DNA of 64,000 nucleotides from Rapana venosa (taxonomy: Eukaryota > Mollusca > Gastropoda > Neogastropoda > Muricidae), in NCBI GenBank assembly GCA_028751875.1, contig CM054157.1, positions 1,618,246 to 1,682,245 on the forward strand, given 5' to 3'. Positions within the stretch are counted from its first letter, which is position 1. The number at the start of each line of letters is the position of its first letter. A model generated the notes under the pieces. It did not search any database. It had not been told where the DNA came from and saw nothing but the letters and a program-made list of their open reading frames with translations. The position numbers and the translations under genes were made by a program. Below, piece after piece: positions 10,833 to 22,822 of this stretch.

Positions 10833-12044
10833 CTTTCTTTTGTGAGAATTTTGGTGGTTAAATGGAACCGGCTTTTAAAACAGGGAGTGGGGATTTGGGT
10901 TTTTTAAACCCCTGTTTTAATCGGTATTAGTCGCACATTTGAGAAATCTGAGATTTAACTTTTTAAGGGGACGCCCCGATAGGCCTCTGTGGTCGGGGGG
11001 GCTATAAAGTTGGATTAGATTGGACTGGTTCATTGGATAGGTCTTTCATTGTCTCTGTGGGTTTGGGGAAATAGTGGGTTTTAAAAATGTGTCGCATGGA
11101 AATTTTAGCATCATGCCATTTTCAAGACGGGTCTGTTTTATGTTTGGTCGTTTTTATGGTCAGTTGTCTGTATGCAAAAGCAGACGCGTGAGGGATCCCT
11201 AAGAAACCCACCTGGAAGGAGAGGCTCTGCCCGATTCTTCCCCCACAATTATTATTTGAAGGGCCCCGAAGATGGGGTAGGGCTGCTTTATGGGAAGGGG
11301 GGGGGGGGAAAAGATGGCGTAACCCATAAAAAAAAAAAGGGTTTGGTCTTTAAAGGTTTGTGAGGTGGGTTTTATTCAGGATTCATGTGCTTAGGAAAGG
11401 GATGGTGATAGGGTTGAAAATGTAGGAAATTTTGCCCGAAAAAGGGAAGAAGGTTTGTCAAAGCTGTGAGGTTGGTGAAGGGAGAAGAAAGGTCCAGGAA
11501 GTTCCAGTCACTCTCAGAATAGAAGCGAGGTTTCGAGAGCTTTTGGGGTTTTCAGCACAGGTTTAGAACCTTGTCCCTTTAATCTCTCGGAGTGTTGGGG
11601 CACTGGCTGAATTTTTCAGGCAGTGTTCTTGGGCAAGTTTAACGTGGTGGAGCCCCTCCCTTCTCCAGGTACGGGTGCATGTGGGTCTTGTTCCCAGTTA
11701 AACCCGAGAGTTGGTATAAACCCACTTTAAAATCTGTTGGTTTTTTAGAGGGCAGCTAAACCCTGACTGGCTTTTTGTTTTCTCCTATTTTTTTATAAAA
11801 AAAATCTGCCTTTCTTTTGCTGTTTTTTTCCCCCTTTGATTAGTTATATATCTCTCTTTCTTTTTTTCTTTATTTTTAGCTAGAGAAAAGTGTTATGGAG
11901 GGTGTGTGATTTACAAGGTTTTGTAGTGGCCTTCACTTCGCCCATTAGCGTGATGCTTGCAATTTTATGTTTTTTTAATGGACATCCCACATTCTCGCCC
12001 ACACATTTCACCCCTTTTTGGGATTCTTACAACCACACCCGTGG

Positions 12045-12171
12045 GGTGTTTTTGTGTGTGTGTGTGTGTGTGGTGGGGGTGTGTGGGTGGGTTTTTGTGT
12101 TTGTGTGTTTCGTGTGTGTGTGTGTTTGTGTGTTGTGTGTGTTGTGTGTTTGTGTGTGTGTTGTGTGTGTT

Positions 12172-12202
<31 letters not shown>

Positions 12203-12245
12203 GTGGTGTTGTGTGGTGGCTGTTTTTTCTGTCTGTGTGTTGTGT
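12045..12245. repeat. (TG)n array
   Basis: About 200 bases of TG with GTTTG variants; its open frames are not genes. Confidence 0.95.
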
Positions 12246-12759
12246 GGGGGCAATTTAGAAATGAAAATCAAAAATTTTTTAAATACTTTTTTATCCAAAT
12301 TCAAAAGCTTATATTATATTTTAAATTTTTGTGCCCAAAAAACATCAGCATTTCCCCTCTGTGTGATGTCTTTGCATGCAGATGTGGGAAAACACATTTT
12401 TTAAAGCATATATTTAGTGTGTTTTAGTGTGCACATCAAACTTTTTGTGTTGTGTCTGTGTTGTTGGGACGCATGATGTGCATTGTATCTAAACACACAT
12501 TGTGACATTTGGATCTGTAAATGTGTCCATCTGCCCACCTGCCTGCCTGCCCACCCCCTATCTGTCCACCCGTGTACCTGTCTGTCCCTGTCGTCTGTCA
12601 GTTGTCAGCCCCGCCCCTGTGGATGTAAAGGGGAGGGGGGTGGTGTATACATGTGCCTAGCAGAGCCCGGTAGGGGTGGGGGGGGGTTAATCCCCCTGTT
12701 TTTCCCCTGCCCGCCTGGAATGCCCGCTTTTTTGTCTTAGGGTCAGCAGTGGGGAGACG

Positions 12760-12925
12760 GGGGGGGTGGGGGGGAGTGAATGGGGGGAGGGGGGGGGGGA
12801 GAGAGAAAAGGGAGGTGGAGAGAGAGGGGGAGGCCCCGGGGAGGAGGGAGGGGGGTATGGGAAGGAGGAGAGAAGGAGAGTAGGAGAGAAGGAAAGACTG
12901 TGTGTGGGTGAGGGGGGTGTGTTGT
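12760..12925. repeat. G/A-rich tract
   Basis: Purine-rich low-complexity stretch of GGGGAG and GGAGG words; gives false proline/serine frames on the minus strand. Confidence 0.9.
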
Positions 12926-13007
12926 TTGTGGTGTGTGTGGAGTGTGACAGACAGAAAACAGCCAACAGACTGACCGACCAACCAACAACTCTTGCGCTAC
13001 ATTAAAT

Positions 13008-13166
13008 CTGTTCCCTTTTTTTTTAAGGGGGGGGCTTTTTTGTGCCCGGGGGAAAAGATGACGATTTACAAAACCGCATACACACGGGGGTGGAGTAAAA
13101 AAAAAAAATGAGTGTTTTTCCATTATCCCCATTAAAGAATAAAAAAATAAAAAAATAAATAAAACC
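13008..13166 (+). mobile_element. SINE-I 3' part, corrupted
   Basis: GATGACGATTTACAAAACCG, then TTCCATTATCCCCATTAAAG and an AATAAA-rich tail. 5'-truncated. Confidence 0.65.
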
Positions 13167-13617
13167 AACAGACGACAGAAAAAGAGAGACAGGAGAAAGG
13201 GGTTCACCTAAATAAAGAGCAAAAATTCTGGGAGGATGCCCTCAGGGTTTAATATAAATTTTTATTTTCATGTAAGTTGTGTGTAAAAAAAGAGCGTCTT
13301 ATTTTGTAGTTTTTTAAAGGGGGCAGGGGGGGGGGGGGGGGGGGGGAAGTGTGCAAGGAGGGGATTGGAATGTTTATGGGGATAGGGGAAAGCAGTTGTC
13401 ACAAAAATGCGACAAGTGTGATTACAAAGTGAGAGGGGGAAGAGAAACAGGCCTACAGCAGATAGAGAAACTATTCCCGAAAAAAAGAATGTATGACGCT
13501 CAGAAAAAAAGTTTTTGTGTTTTTAAAGCTATGGAGTATTTTGCTGTTTTATATTATATATTTTTTTGGAGAGAGGGGGGGGGGGGGAGGGGGGGAGGGT
13601 GGAGTGTAATGAAAAGG

Positions 13618-14395
13618 AAAACATGGTAACTTCACACATACGTAGCAATGAAAAATGAAAGTATGGGATAATTTTCACACAATTATGCAATGAAAAAAGA
13701 AAAATGGGTTTAAAATTTTCCCTATACTGAAAAATTGACAATGAAAATTTGGGATAAATTTCAAAATACTATAGCAATGAAAAATGAAAGCATAGGATAA
13801 ATTTCACACAAAATTTTCTATGATAAAAGAAAGATGGGAACATTTCACCATATATGCAATGACAAGTGAAAACATAGGATAAATTTTACACAAATGTACT
13901 TGAAAATGAAAACGTTTTGGGGTACTTTTTACAATACTATGCAATTTTAAAAAGAAAGCTGGGATAAATTTCACACATACGTAAAATATGACAATTTAAA
14001 GCTGGGATATATTTCACTATACTATAGCAATGACAAATGAAAGCATTGGAATAATTTACACAAAATGTATCATGACAAAAGAAAGCATGGGATACATTTC
14101 ACCAAAATTTGCAATGACAAATGAAAACATGGTAATTTCCCCATATGTATCTATGAAAATGAAGATGTGATAAAATTTTACCCAAAACTAAGCAATGAAA
14201 AAGAAAGTAGGAAAATTTCAACATATGTATCTATGACAAAATGAAAAGATGAAAAATTTCACTATGCAATGAAAATGAAAAATTTGTAAATTTCACACAT
14301 AATAGGATGGAAAATGGTGCATAGGAAAAAGTTCCCCACACTGTAGCAGGGGGAAAAATTGTTGCAGGGGAAAAATTTCACCCCCTGTCATCTAT
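13618..14395. repeat. 44-bp minisatellite, left part
   Basis: Tandem units of about 44 bp built on CAATGACAAATGAAAGCATG followed by GGATAAATTTCACACATACT, heavily mutated here. The array resumes on the far side of the LINE at 17569-17755, so the LINE interrupted one array. Confidence 0.8.
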
Positions 14396-17300
14396 TGTCC
14401 CTGCTGACGCCGTGGGGGCCCCCTCAAAGACCAGAAACCGTTCCCTCATTCTTTCTCGTTCTACCTTTCTCGGGTTTTGTTGAGTTCTAGGCCTGTCCAT
14501 TCAATGATGTTATCCTCCAGCTCTTCCTTGGTCTCCCTCTTCTTCTTCCTCCTTGGACGTGCCTTGCAAAAACTGTTTTGTATTTTCCCTTGGGATCTTG
14601 TGACATGCCCATACCACTTAAGTTTACGCTTTTTCACGATCTTTTAAAAGGTTCTCATAGGGCCCAATGGTTTGTGGATTCTTTTATGCACGCTTTCGTT
14701 GCTTATGTGGTCTTTGTAGGAGATGCAAGGAGTCCCCGAAAGCATCTCATCTCCATGCCTGTACTTTCTCTCCAAATCTGCAGTCAGGGTCCATGATTAA
14801 ACAGGCATACAGAAATATGGATATGGCAAGGGAGCGCATTAGTCTGATCTTGGAGATAAGTGAGATATTCTTATCTCCCCAGATGGTGTTTAGTTTTGAC
14901 AAAGCTGTTATTGTCTGTGCAGTCCTGCTACTACTTCTGGCTTGGATCCCTGGTCGGATACAATGGCTCCCAGGTACTTGAAGCTTTGAACTTTTTCCCA
15001 GCTTCTGGTCATTAACCCTGATATCAGTGCTAATGCCGTTGGTGTTATTAGTCATCAGTTTGGTCTTCTCTGCACTGATTTCCATGCCGTATGTTTTGGA
15101 GGCCTTATCCAAGTGTTCTGTTAGGCTGGCAAGCCTTTTTCTGATCCTGCTATTCCATCATGTCATCTGCGAAGCGGAGGTTTGTGATCGTTCTGCCCCC
15201 CAATGCTGACTGATCCTTCATGATGTTCCAGTGCTTTCAGCATGATTCTCTCAAGGAAGATGTTGAAAGAGTGGGTGAGAGTAGCAGCCCTGCCTTACCC
15301 CAAAAATGTTGTTCAAAAACCATTCTCCAATGTTGTTGTTGTAGTACACTGCACTGGTGGCCTCGCTGTAAGCTGTTTGAGGGACTTGATCAGGTTTGCA
15401 TTGATGCTGTACAAATTCATGGTTGCCACAAAGCTGCATGCCACACCCTGTCAAATGCCTTCTTAAAATCGATAAATACGTGGTAAAGGTTTTGGGTTGT
15501 GTTGAAGGTACCGCCTCACTGTATTCTGAGGTTGAATATCTGTTCTGTTGTGCTGCGCCCTGCTCTGAAACCTGCTTGTTCTCAGCAATGATGGTCTTGC
15601 TTGTGGCTTCAGTCTATTCAATATTATCTGCAGCATGACCTTGCTTGGGTGACATATGAGGCTGATTGTGCGGTAATTATGGCATTGTTGTAGATTTCCT
15701 TTCTTGGGGAGGGTGATGATGAGTGACTGCGCCCATGGTTGTTGGCCATTTCCTGTCTGCCAGATCTTGTTGCAGATTCTTAGTAGGGCGTGATCATGGC
15801 TTCCCTCCAGCTTGGACCAACTCAGCTGGAATGTTGTAGCCCCTGCTGACTTCCCCTTTTTCAGCGATCTGACTGCTGTTTCCACTTCTTCTCGGAGGTT
15901 TAGGGTGACTGTCTGTGTCTTGCTTGCGGGTCAAAAGGGGACTTCTGGATCTCCTGCGGTTCTATAGTTATACAGGTCGGAGCAGTATTCTGTTTCCCTC
16001 TGTTCAGAATATCCTGGTCGTCAGTGAGACACTTCCCCTTTTTGTCTTGGATTGTTAAAAAATTTTCCTGTTTCGTGCTAGTCAGGTCTTTCACCAGCTG
16101 ATATGCTTTCTTGCTATTGTTTTTCTTGATGTTCTTTTAATGTCTTGGCACTGTTCCCCCGATCCATTTCTCTTTTGCCTCCGTCATGGACTTCCTGATT
16201 TTTTGTTGACTGCCCTATATTGTTCTGCTCTTTCTTTTGTTTTATTTTTCTTTTTCTTCAACTCTCTACGCTTGTCGGATTTGTTGTAGGATGTTAGGTG
16301 TGACCCCTGGTTTTTTGACTGGTCGGCGTTTGCCAAGAAAGCTCGTTTGCTGTTTCAGTCACCGCTGTATTGAAACTATTCGTCGTGTATCTATGTCTGG
16401 TCTATCACAGTGAGTGCTGCAAACTTTCCACCTATCCCTTGCTTGAAAAATTCTAATACCCCTGGGTCCTTCAGCTTCTCGAGGTCAAAAATTTTATCCT
16501 GATGATGTTTCCGCTTGTGGATTTCTTTAGACGTTTTGTCGGAAAGTCATCTTTACAAGATCATGATCACTCCCTATGTCTGCTCCTGGAAAACTTCGTG
16601 TCTGTGCGATGTTAACGCTAGACTGAAACCGTCTTTTCCCATGATGTAATCTATTTGGTTGTGGTGTTCTCCATTTGGGCTTTGCCATGTCCATTTTCTG
16701 GATTTCTTGTGTGGGCAAGTGTATTCACTAGCTGGAGGTGGTTGTTACTGGCAAACTCCAGGAGTTTCAAAACCTCTTTCATTTGATTGGTTATTACATT
16801 TTGGCCCACAAAAGCCCCTCCAGTCTTTCCATGCATCTTCTCCTACCTTGGCGTTCCAGTCGCCCTTTCACAACGAGGATGTCTTTCTTGGGGGGTTTGA
16901 TTCAGAAACCTCTTGTAGTGGTCATTAAATTCTTTTTTACGGCTTCATCTGTGCATCTGATGTAGGGGGTATGCCTGTACTATAGTTATGTTTAAAAGGG
17001 GGGTTTCTCTCAGGCGGATGGTAATAAGTCTGTGGACACAGGCTGACAGCTCATGACGGTGTTCCGGTGTCTTTGGAACGAGAAACCCCGCCGTGTTCAT
17101 GTTTATCCTGTTTTCCACTGTAGTATAATTTGGTGGTCTTCCTGGGTCATGTTTTCCCATGTTTTTCCACCTGAATTCGCAGAGCCCCAAGGATGTGCCA
17201 AAAGATATCTGGACATCTCATGTGTCAGTTCTTCCACTTTGCCTGCAGTCTTAGTGTCCGTACATTCCATGTGCCAATTGATGGTGTTGTGTCTGGGACG

Positions 17301-17568
17301 AATTTTGCTGCGTTTTACATCAGTAGCATACTTTCGACATCTGTCCTGATGAGCAACAGAAGGCGCGGTCCTTGGTAACCCGGGCGACGACCGATCCTGT
17401 ATGGAGATTCTGGCTGTCTTTGTCATTGGTGTATCTTGGGCAAATCAAACCTGGCGGAGCCCATCCCTCTCCAGGTCGGATTTTTTGGTTGGGTTTACTC
17501 CCCACATGTGGCAGGTGGTACTGGGTTACATGGTTACCAGTAGCAGAGGGAGTCTCTGACCTGACCAT
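14396..17568 (-). mobile_element. Nearly full-length APE-type LINE, reversed, with frameshifts
   Basis: Read on the minus strand this is a non-LTR retrotransposon of about 3.2 kb. From 5' to 3' it shows a cysteine/histidine-poor leader (17570-17320), an apurinic-endonuclease-like start with NWHMECTDTKTAGKVEELTH (near 17290), then reverse transcriptase with LKKGKSAG and LPKKGNLQQCHNYRTISLI (about 15865-15640), and thumb sequence ASKTYGMEISAEKTKLM (about 15105). It ends with the GRPRKSWEDN-type C-terminus near 14500. Many frameshifts break it up, from decay and possibly from sequencing error. It sits inside a 44-bp minisatellite found on both sides. A younger 5'-truncated relative lies at 50149-50976. 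Clade not assigned. Confidence 0.85.
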
Positions 17569-17755
17569 AGCAGTGGAAAATGGTAGCATGGGAAAAATTT
17601 CACCCACACTGTAGCAGTGGAAAATTGTAGCATGGGATAAATTTCACACATACTTTATCTATGACAAATGAAAGCATGGGATAAATTTCACACATACTTT
17701 ATGTAAGACAAATGAAAGCATGGGATGAATTTCACACATACTATAGTCAATGTGT
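17569..17755. repeat. 44-bp minisatellite, right part
   Basis: Four cleaner units of the array that continues at 13618-14395. Units read TGAAAGCATGGGATAAATTT then CACACATACT with small variations. Confidence 0.85.
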
Positions 17756-18094
17756 ATACAAACACTTCTAACTCTCATGTGAGACAAATCTGCTTATTGC
17801 AACATTCATGCAGTTTTACTACATCCATAGTAGCTAGGAATATCAGCATACACACATATTGAGGGTTGCCTGATATACGCATATATAAAGTTGGTGGATA
17901 ATCGACATCTTTTTCAAAAATAAATAAAACCACTAGCAAACAAACTTAAGTACCATTATACTGAACAATAACAACATAGCATCATCAATGTCATCATAAT
18001 CATCTTTAATCATAATCTACTCAATAAAATGAATGCAGAAGAAATACCAAATCTCCAGAGTAGAGCATTCAGTTGAAATGACTGGGTGGGGTAA

Positions 18095-18149
<55 letters not shown>
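18095..18149. repeat. Poly-G run (about 55)
   Basis: Nearly uninterrupted G; true length uncertain. On the minus strand it gives a false polyproline frame. Confidence 0.95.
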
Positions 18150-18150
<1 letters not shown>

Positions 18151-19055
18151 CAGGGGGGGAGGCAGTGTGGGAAATTGTGATTTGGGGTTTAAACTGCATC
18201 ATGAATACCAATCTTACTTCCTTTCCAAACAAAATACCAAGTATGCAATTTTAAACTAAAAATAAGAAACACACACACACACACAACAAAACAACACACA
18301 CACACACCGGGGGGGAAAAACCAAAAACAAAGATGTTGTGATACAATATACAAAATAGTGACAATTTCAAATTTTTTATCAGTTGACATGATTTACCAAA
18401 TTAGAGAGAGAGAGAGAGTCAGTGTGTGTGTGTGTGAGTGAGTGAGTGAGTTAAGACTTCCACTGTAGATCGGCCTTAGGCCACAATACAAAAGAATGGT
18501 GGCTGAGAGAGACAGACAGACAGAGAGAGACAGACAGACAGACAGAGAGAAACACAGAGGGAGAACTGAAGTCCGATAACCATTGGGTGAGTTGAGGAAA
18601 CAGTGTTTGCTTTGTGGATACTCTGTGGTGGGCTTCTGAGTGCTGCATCATTTTAATGCCAACGATTTGTGCAGAGCTGTTTTGTTTTGTTTTGCTTGTG
18701 TGGTGGCACTAAAAGCCCAGCCAGTCTTTGCCCTGCAGCGTAAAAGCTTCCTGACTGCATGAAACCCGGCAGTGCTGCGTGTTGCAGAGCGAGTGCTATT
18801 GTCTGAAGCCCTACATTGTTACAGACTGAGTGCCCAGCAGTGTGAAAAGCTTTGACACACCAGTGACTAGCTGGTAGAGAGTGGAGAGGAAAATCTTTCT
18901 TTTTTTTGTTTTTGCTTTTTTGTTGTTGTTGGTTTGCAGGGGGGGGGGTGGAGGAAAATGTAGAATGAAAATGCTTCTGAAACTATATTGTAATGCAACA
19001 CCTTAAACTTTTGTTTCATATTTAACCAAAATATCTCCTGCCTGTTTATACACAC

Positions 19056-19232
19056 ACGCAAAGGAAATCAAGGCACTGGCAGGTCTGCTCTTTCAAGTTG
19101 ACCTGGGAGATGATTATAAAATATCCCCACCCTTAATTCCACCAGGTACTGCTGCTAAATTCGAACCCATGACTTCATGGACCTGCGGGATTGCATTCAG
19201 ATGGTCTTAACCACTCGGCAGTAGCGTCCATA
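19056..19232 (-). mobile_element. SINE-IV element, copy 1
   Basis: Words shared with 28828-29016 and 38665-38830: GGCACTGGCAGGTCTGC, TTGACCTGGGAGAT, CATGACTTCATGGACC. The minus-strand end reads CTGCCGAGTGGTTAAGACCA, a tRNA-like head, with GGGTTCGAATTT-type B-box remains. Confidence 0.7.
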
Positions 19233-19439
19233 CAATACTTTTGATTGTGGAGAGGTGTGTGTGCATCCATTATGATTAAAGGAAATGTTCAGTGCGCTGT
19301 CCCATCGGAGATGCAGGGGACTCTTTTAGTTTCAGTGGAAATAGCATCCCCACTTTCTGCAAGTGTTGTGCTAGAAATTTCCCCTTTTCTATAACTCCCT
19401 TTATTTCTGTGTCTCTCTCTCTCTCTTCTCTCTCTTCTT

Positions 19440-19652
19440 CATCCTTCGGATGAGACTATAAACCGAGGCCTTCGTGTTCGAATGCATGCAGAACATCTTG
19501 CGCACACGTTAAAATCCTGTTCCGCTTTTATGAAGAGTAGGCCATTGTGCGCCAGTGGAAACAGATGACAAAATTTACAAAACCGCATACACATGGGGAC
19601 TGGATGTAAAAAAGCACCATTATCCTCGATATAAAAGAATGAATGAATAAAA
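19440..19652 (+). mobile_element. SINE-I 3' part
   Basis: Starts in the body at CTTCGGATGAGACTATAAAC and ends CATTATCCTCGATATAAAAG plus GAATGAATAAAA. Lacks a head; inserted beside a CT microsatellite. Confidence 0.85.
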
Positions 19653-19937
19653 TCTCTCTCTCTCTCTCTTTCTTTTATGCTTATTCTCTGTGCCTACTTA
19701 GCCCATTCTCATGCCTTTTTTCAAGCAAATCTGAAATCTTTCATTATCAACTTTTTAATGAGCTGCCTTGACATCGCAATGTGTGGGCTGAGGCCAGTGG
19801 GCAGACCTCCTGCCCAGTCACCAGGAGGAGGGCCAGGGGGGCACTGGACATTTCATTCAGTGCGACCATCACCAACAGTGCAGTGGGCTTTTCAACAGTG
19901 TAATCAGTGTGTTGGTGTCTGTGTGTGTGTGTTTCAG

Positions 19938-20061
19938 AGAAGATCCAGCAGACGGTGAAGATCGACGCCTCCACGGTGGAGATAGAGGAGAGGGGGGTGA
20001 AGCTGAGGCTGACGGTGGTGGACACGCCCGGCTTTGGAGACTCCCTCAACTCCACGGAATG
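19938..20061 (+). CDS. Septin exon B: switch I threonine and G3 motif
   Basis: Exon of the same septin after a (GT)n-TTTCAG acceptor, entered in phase 1. It encodes (E)[40 protein letters not shown], and ends in TG|GTAGAA. DTPGFGD is the G3 (switch II) motif. The threonine in KIQQTV lies where GTP-hydrolysing SEPT2-type septins keep their switch I threonine and SEPT6-type septins lack it, so this should be a catalytic-class subunit. The TAG seen by reading on at 20063-20065 is intronic: splicing at 20061 rebuilds TGC-TTC-AAG (C-F-K) with the next exon, as in SEPT2. Exon A (phase 1) could also join directly to this exon in frame, which would skip the P-loop. Confidence 0.93.
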
Positions 20062-20064
20062 GTA

Positions 20065-20720
20065 GAAACAACTCCTTCCCTCTCCTCCCACCCTCCCACC
20101 TGGAAGCCTCCCTCTTCCTTCCAACCTTCACTTATACCTCATCCCCTCAAACACTATTCCTACCTGCAATTCCCGCAACTCGCTCACAATTGCACATTTC
20201 ACTTAGTGATTGTTGGAGATTGCATCACAGTGCGACTTTCCTGTTTGAAATCTTTTTTTTTTTAAAGGAATTAAAGTATTTGGCACACTTTGATGTTTTT
20301 CAGTCGCGCATTAAACCACTATATTTATGTTTAACCACCCCCCATGCCTGCATGCATGTCCCACATGCTACAATGTATGCATACTGATCTGGTTGTTTTT
20401 TTAACTTATATTCCACTTTATGTTTACACAACACACACACTCTTAACACACCCCGCGCGCGTGTGCACACACACATTCGCTCATACACACAAACACACAG
20501 TGTGTTAATGTACATGTATAAATACCAACATGCATCTCTTTTTCTTAAAGCCCTGATCTCGTCATGCCCCCCACCTCCTTCATCTAGTAACACTTGAAGT
20601 GAACAGACATAACATCAAAGACACACACACGCACATACACACACACACACCATCATGATGATTAATGCACACACACAATATTTTATGAATATGTGCACAA
20701 ACGTCTGCTGTACTCTGGAT
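20065..20720. other. Septin intron B-C, left part
   Basis: No gene seen. Contains C/T-rich sequence near 20065-20180 and CA microsatellites at 20430-20500 and 20620-20650. Confidence 0.6.
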
Positions 20721-21106
20721 TTATTTCATTTTATACCACTTTAAGTCATGAGATTTCTCTGCATGAAATTCGGGCTGCTATCGTCACAAGAGCAGCGCCA
20801 CCTTTTTTGGTTTTTTTGTTTGCAACTGTATTTGTTCCCCTATCAGAGTGGCGTTTTTTCTAAGAATTTTGCCAGGGACAACTCTCTTGTTGTCGTGGGT
20901 TCTTGTACGTGTGCTGAATAATTTTGTGACACACACGGGACCTCGGTTTATCGTCTCATCCGAATGACTAGTGCCCAGACCACCGCTTAAGGTCGAATTG
21001 TGGGGGGAAAGTTTCAGGCCCAAATGGGATTCGAACCACCGCACACTTCTGACCCGGACATTTCGCTTTCTAGACAGGCGCGTTATCTCTAGACCACCGA
21101 TCCACC
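20721..21106 (-). mobile_element. Full-length SINE-II
   Basis: Reverse orientation. The tail ACCACTTTAAGTCATGAGAT, the CAAGAGCAGCGCCACC block and the core TTTTGCCAGGGACAACTCTC are followed by GACGATAAACCGAGGTCC in complement. The tRNA-like head GGATCGGTGGTCTAGAGATA lies at the right end. Confidence 0.85.
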
Positions 21107-21261
21107 TTTATGAATAAATGAGGGATGTGTGTGTGTGTGTGTGTTGGTGTGTGCATGTGAGTGAGAAAGAGAAAGAGAGAGGGGGATGAGACAGACAGAA
21201 ATAAAGGGAAGTTGATTTTATATATATCTATATATATATATTTGTGATTATTGTATTTCAG

Positions 21262-21396
21262 CTTCAAGTCGATCATTCGCTACATTGACGACCAGTTTGA
21301 GCGCTACTTGCAGGATGAGAGTGGGTTGAACAGACGACACATCATCGACAACCGCGTCCACTGCTGCTTTTACTTCATCAACCCTTCAGGCCATGG
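21262..21396 (+). CDS. Septin exon C: GTPase-domain core
   Basis: Septin GTPase-domain exon after ATTGTATTTCAG, entered in phase 2. It encodes [45 protein letters not shown], and ends CATGG|GTGCGT in phase 2. ESGLNRR and [10 protein letters not shown] are among the most conserved septin stretches; the [14 protein letters not shown] strand helps build the filament interfaces. Identity to animal SEPT2-group proteins is high throughout and there is no disruption. Directly downstream (21410-21480) are poly-C and CT tracts, then a 5'-truncated LINE in the same orientation whose ORF runs on from this exon in one frame; that fusion is not a real coding continuation. Confidence 0.95.
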
Positions 21397-21479
21397 GTGC
21401 GTCTTTTTTCCTCCCCCCACCCCCCCCCACCCCTTCTGTGTGTGTGTCTCTGTCTCTCTCTCTCTGTCTCTCTGCCTCT

Positions 21480-22760
21480 CTCTAACTATTGTGGGGCTAC
21501 ACAATCAGTTAAACAACCTGTATCACGCTGCTTTTTCACTTCAGTTGAAAGTAAATATGAAGAAAAGTAACATCATTGTGTTTTGTAAGGGAGGCTATTT
21601 GGGTATACGAGAAAGATGGACATATAATGCCAATCTGTTACCTGTGGTTAATGTTTATAAGTACTTAGGGATATTGTTTTCTACACGTCTGAGTTTCACT
21701 GCCGCTTGTAAGGACCTTTCTAGTAGGGCAAAGAATGCGTTGGTATATATTATGCAAAGGTTGTATACACTTAACAACAATTCTTTTGGGCTGTTAATGA
21801 AGCTATTTGATCACAGTCAACAGTTCTCTTTTGGGTGATTAATGGGGTTGGACCAAAGCAGCAGTTCACTGTGAATCCGTTCATTTGTTTGCAATAAAGA
21901 AATATTTAGAGTTGATAGACGAACACCCAATGATATCATCTATGGTGAAACTAACAGATATCCTTTGTACATTAAATTCTGCGTTATTATTCGTTATTGG
22001 ATTAAGTTGTACAAATGGAAGATCTGAGACTACCACATAAGGCTTATAAAATGTTGTATAATTTAGATGCAAGAGGAAAGACAAATTGGGTATCAAGGGT
22101 GCGTGTCTGTTTAAATGAAAATGGTTTTGGAGATGTGTGGTTGAATCAAGGTGTGGGTGATACTTGTGTATTCATTAAAGTTTTCGTCAACGATTAATTG
22201 ACTGCCGGTGGCAAAACTGGAACCATCACATTGATACTAGCCAAAGGTTTGAGTTTTATAGAACATACTGTAATGGTCATGCCTTAAAATGCTATCTACA
22301 ACTTGACATGAATCGACAACTGAAACATATCACAGCAAAATTTAGACTCTGTATATCTGATCTGAATGTACATCGTTTAAGATACAGAACATATAATGAT
22401 CATGATTTGTTATGTCCATTATGCAATGTGTCACAAGAAGATGAAGTACACTTTGTTCTATGTTGCCAACAATTACATGACCTTAGATTGAAATTTATTC
22501 AACCTAAATATTATAGGAAACCATGCTTGTTTAAACTGAATTTATTGATGTCCTGTACAAATCCTGAAGTTGTACAGAACTTTTCTTTATATTTGTACAA
22601 GGCTTTCAAAGTTAGAGAAATAGTCACTTCGTGAAGTAACGTACAACTTCGTGATCAAATGACTTTTCACTGTATTTATGTTATGTATAATATTGTTCAC
22701 ATTCCCCTTCATAAGGGGCTGAGGCCTATTTGAATAAATCATCTGCATCTGCGTCTGCAT
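21480..22760 (+). mobile_element. 5'-truncated LINE (family 2)
   Basis: Reads [40 protein letters not shown] (reverse transcriptase palm end and thumb), then after frame breaks LCPLCNVSQEDEVHFVLCCQ, a typical LINE C-terminal CCHC-like block. The 3' end has a CCCCTTCATAAGGGG stem-loop, GGCTGAGGCC, AATAAA and a (CATCTG)n tail. Several frameshifts and stops make it inactive. It lies in the septin intron in sense orientation. Confidence 0.85.
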
Positions 22761-22822
22761 CTGCATCTGCCTATCTCTATCTCCCTCTCGCCCTCTCTCT
22801 CTCTCACCGTCACCGATCCCTC

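Larger units (their letters stand above)
6850..14395. other. Error-rich or misassembled segment
   Basis: Homopolymers are stretched and bases substituted throughout, and known repeats occur here only in degraded form. About 6850-7270 is a garbled second copy of 6360-6810: ACACTCGCTTTCCCCA recurs at about 7058 and 6560, with matching order on both sides. SINE-I copies at about 9868-10165 and 10520-10832 have many indels and homopolymer changes compared with copies elsewhere. The stretch 10850-11880 shows no recognisable gene; 11620-11720 faintly resembles the 5' part of the LINE at 17.4 kb. This looks like poor base calling or consensus failure, so no gene calls should rest on it. Confidence 0.7.
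4043..19937 (+). other. First visible septin intron (15.9 kb), expected to hide the P-loop exon
   Basis: Exons A and B leave out the family's roughly 28 residues containing GKST, LINSLF and TDLY. A phase 1-1 exon of about 85 bp is expected here. I scanned the readable parts (4.1-6.85 kb and 17.6-19.9 kb) for coding sequence of that kind and found none. The segment from 6.85 to 14.4 kb is too corrupted to exclude it. The rest is TG arrays, SINEs, minisatellites and a LINE, listed separately. The stretches 5000-5620, 5960-6360, 17760-18090, 18160-19050 and 19655-19937 are otherwise featureless. Confidence 0.75.

Noticed and set aside
20062..20066. In-frame TAG after exon B as a sign of a septin pseudogene
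   Set aside because: It lies in the intron; splicing at TG|GTAGAA restores the conserved C-F-K junction with exon C.
21251..21838. Single protein fusing septin exon C to reverse transcriptase
   Set aside because: The frame crosses the exon C donor and a CT tract into a separate LINE; septin continues at exon D.
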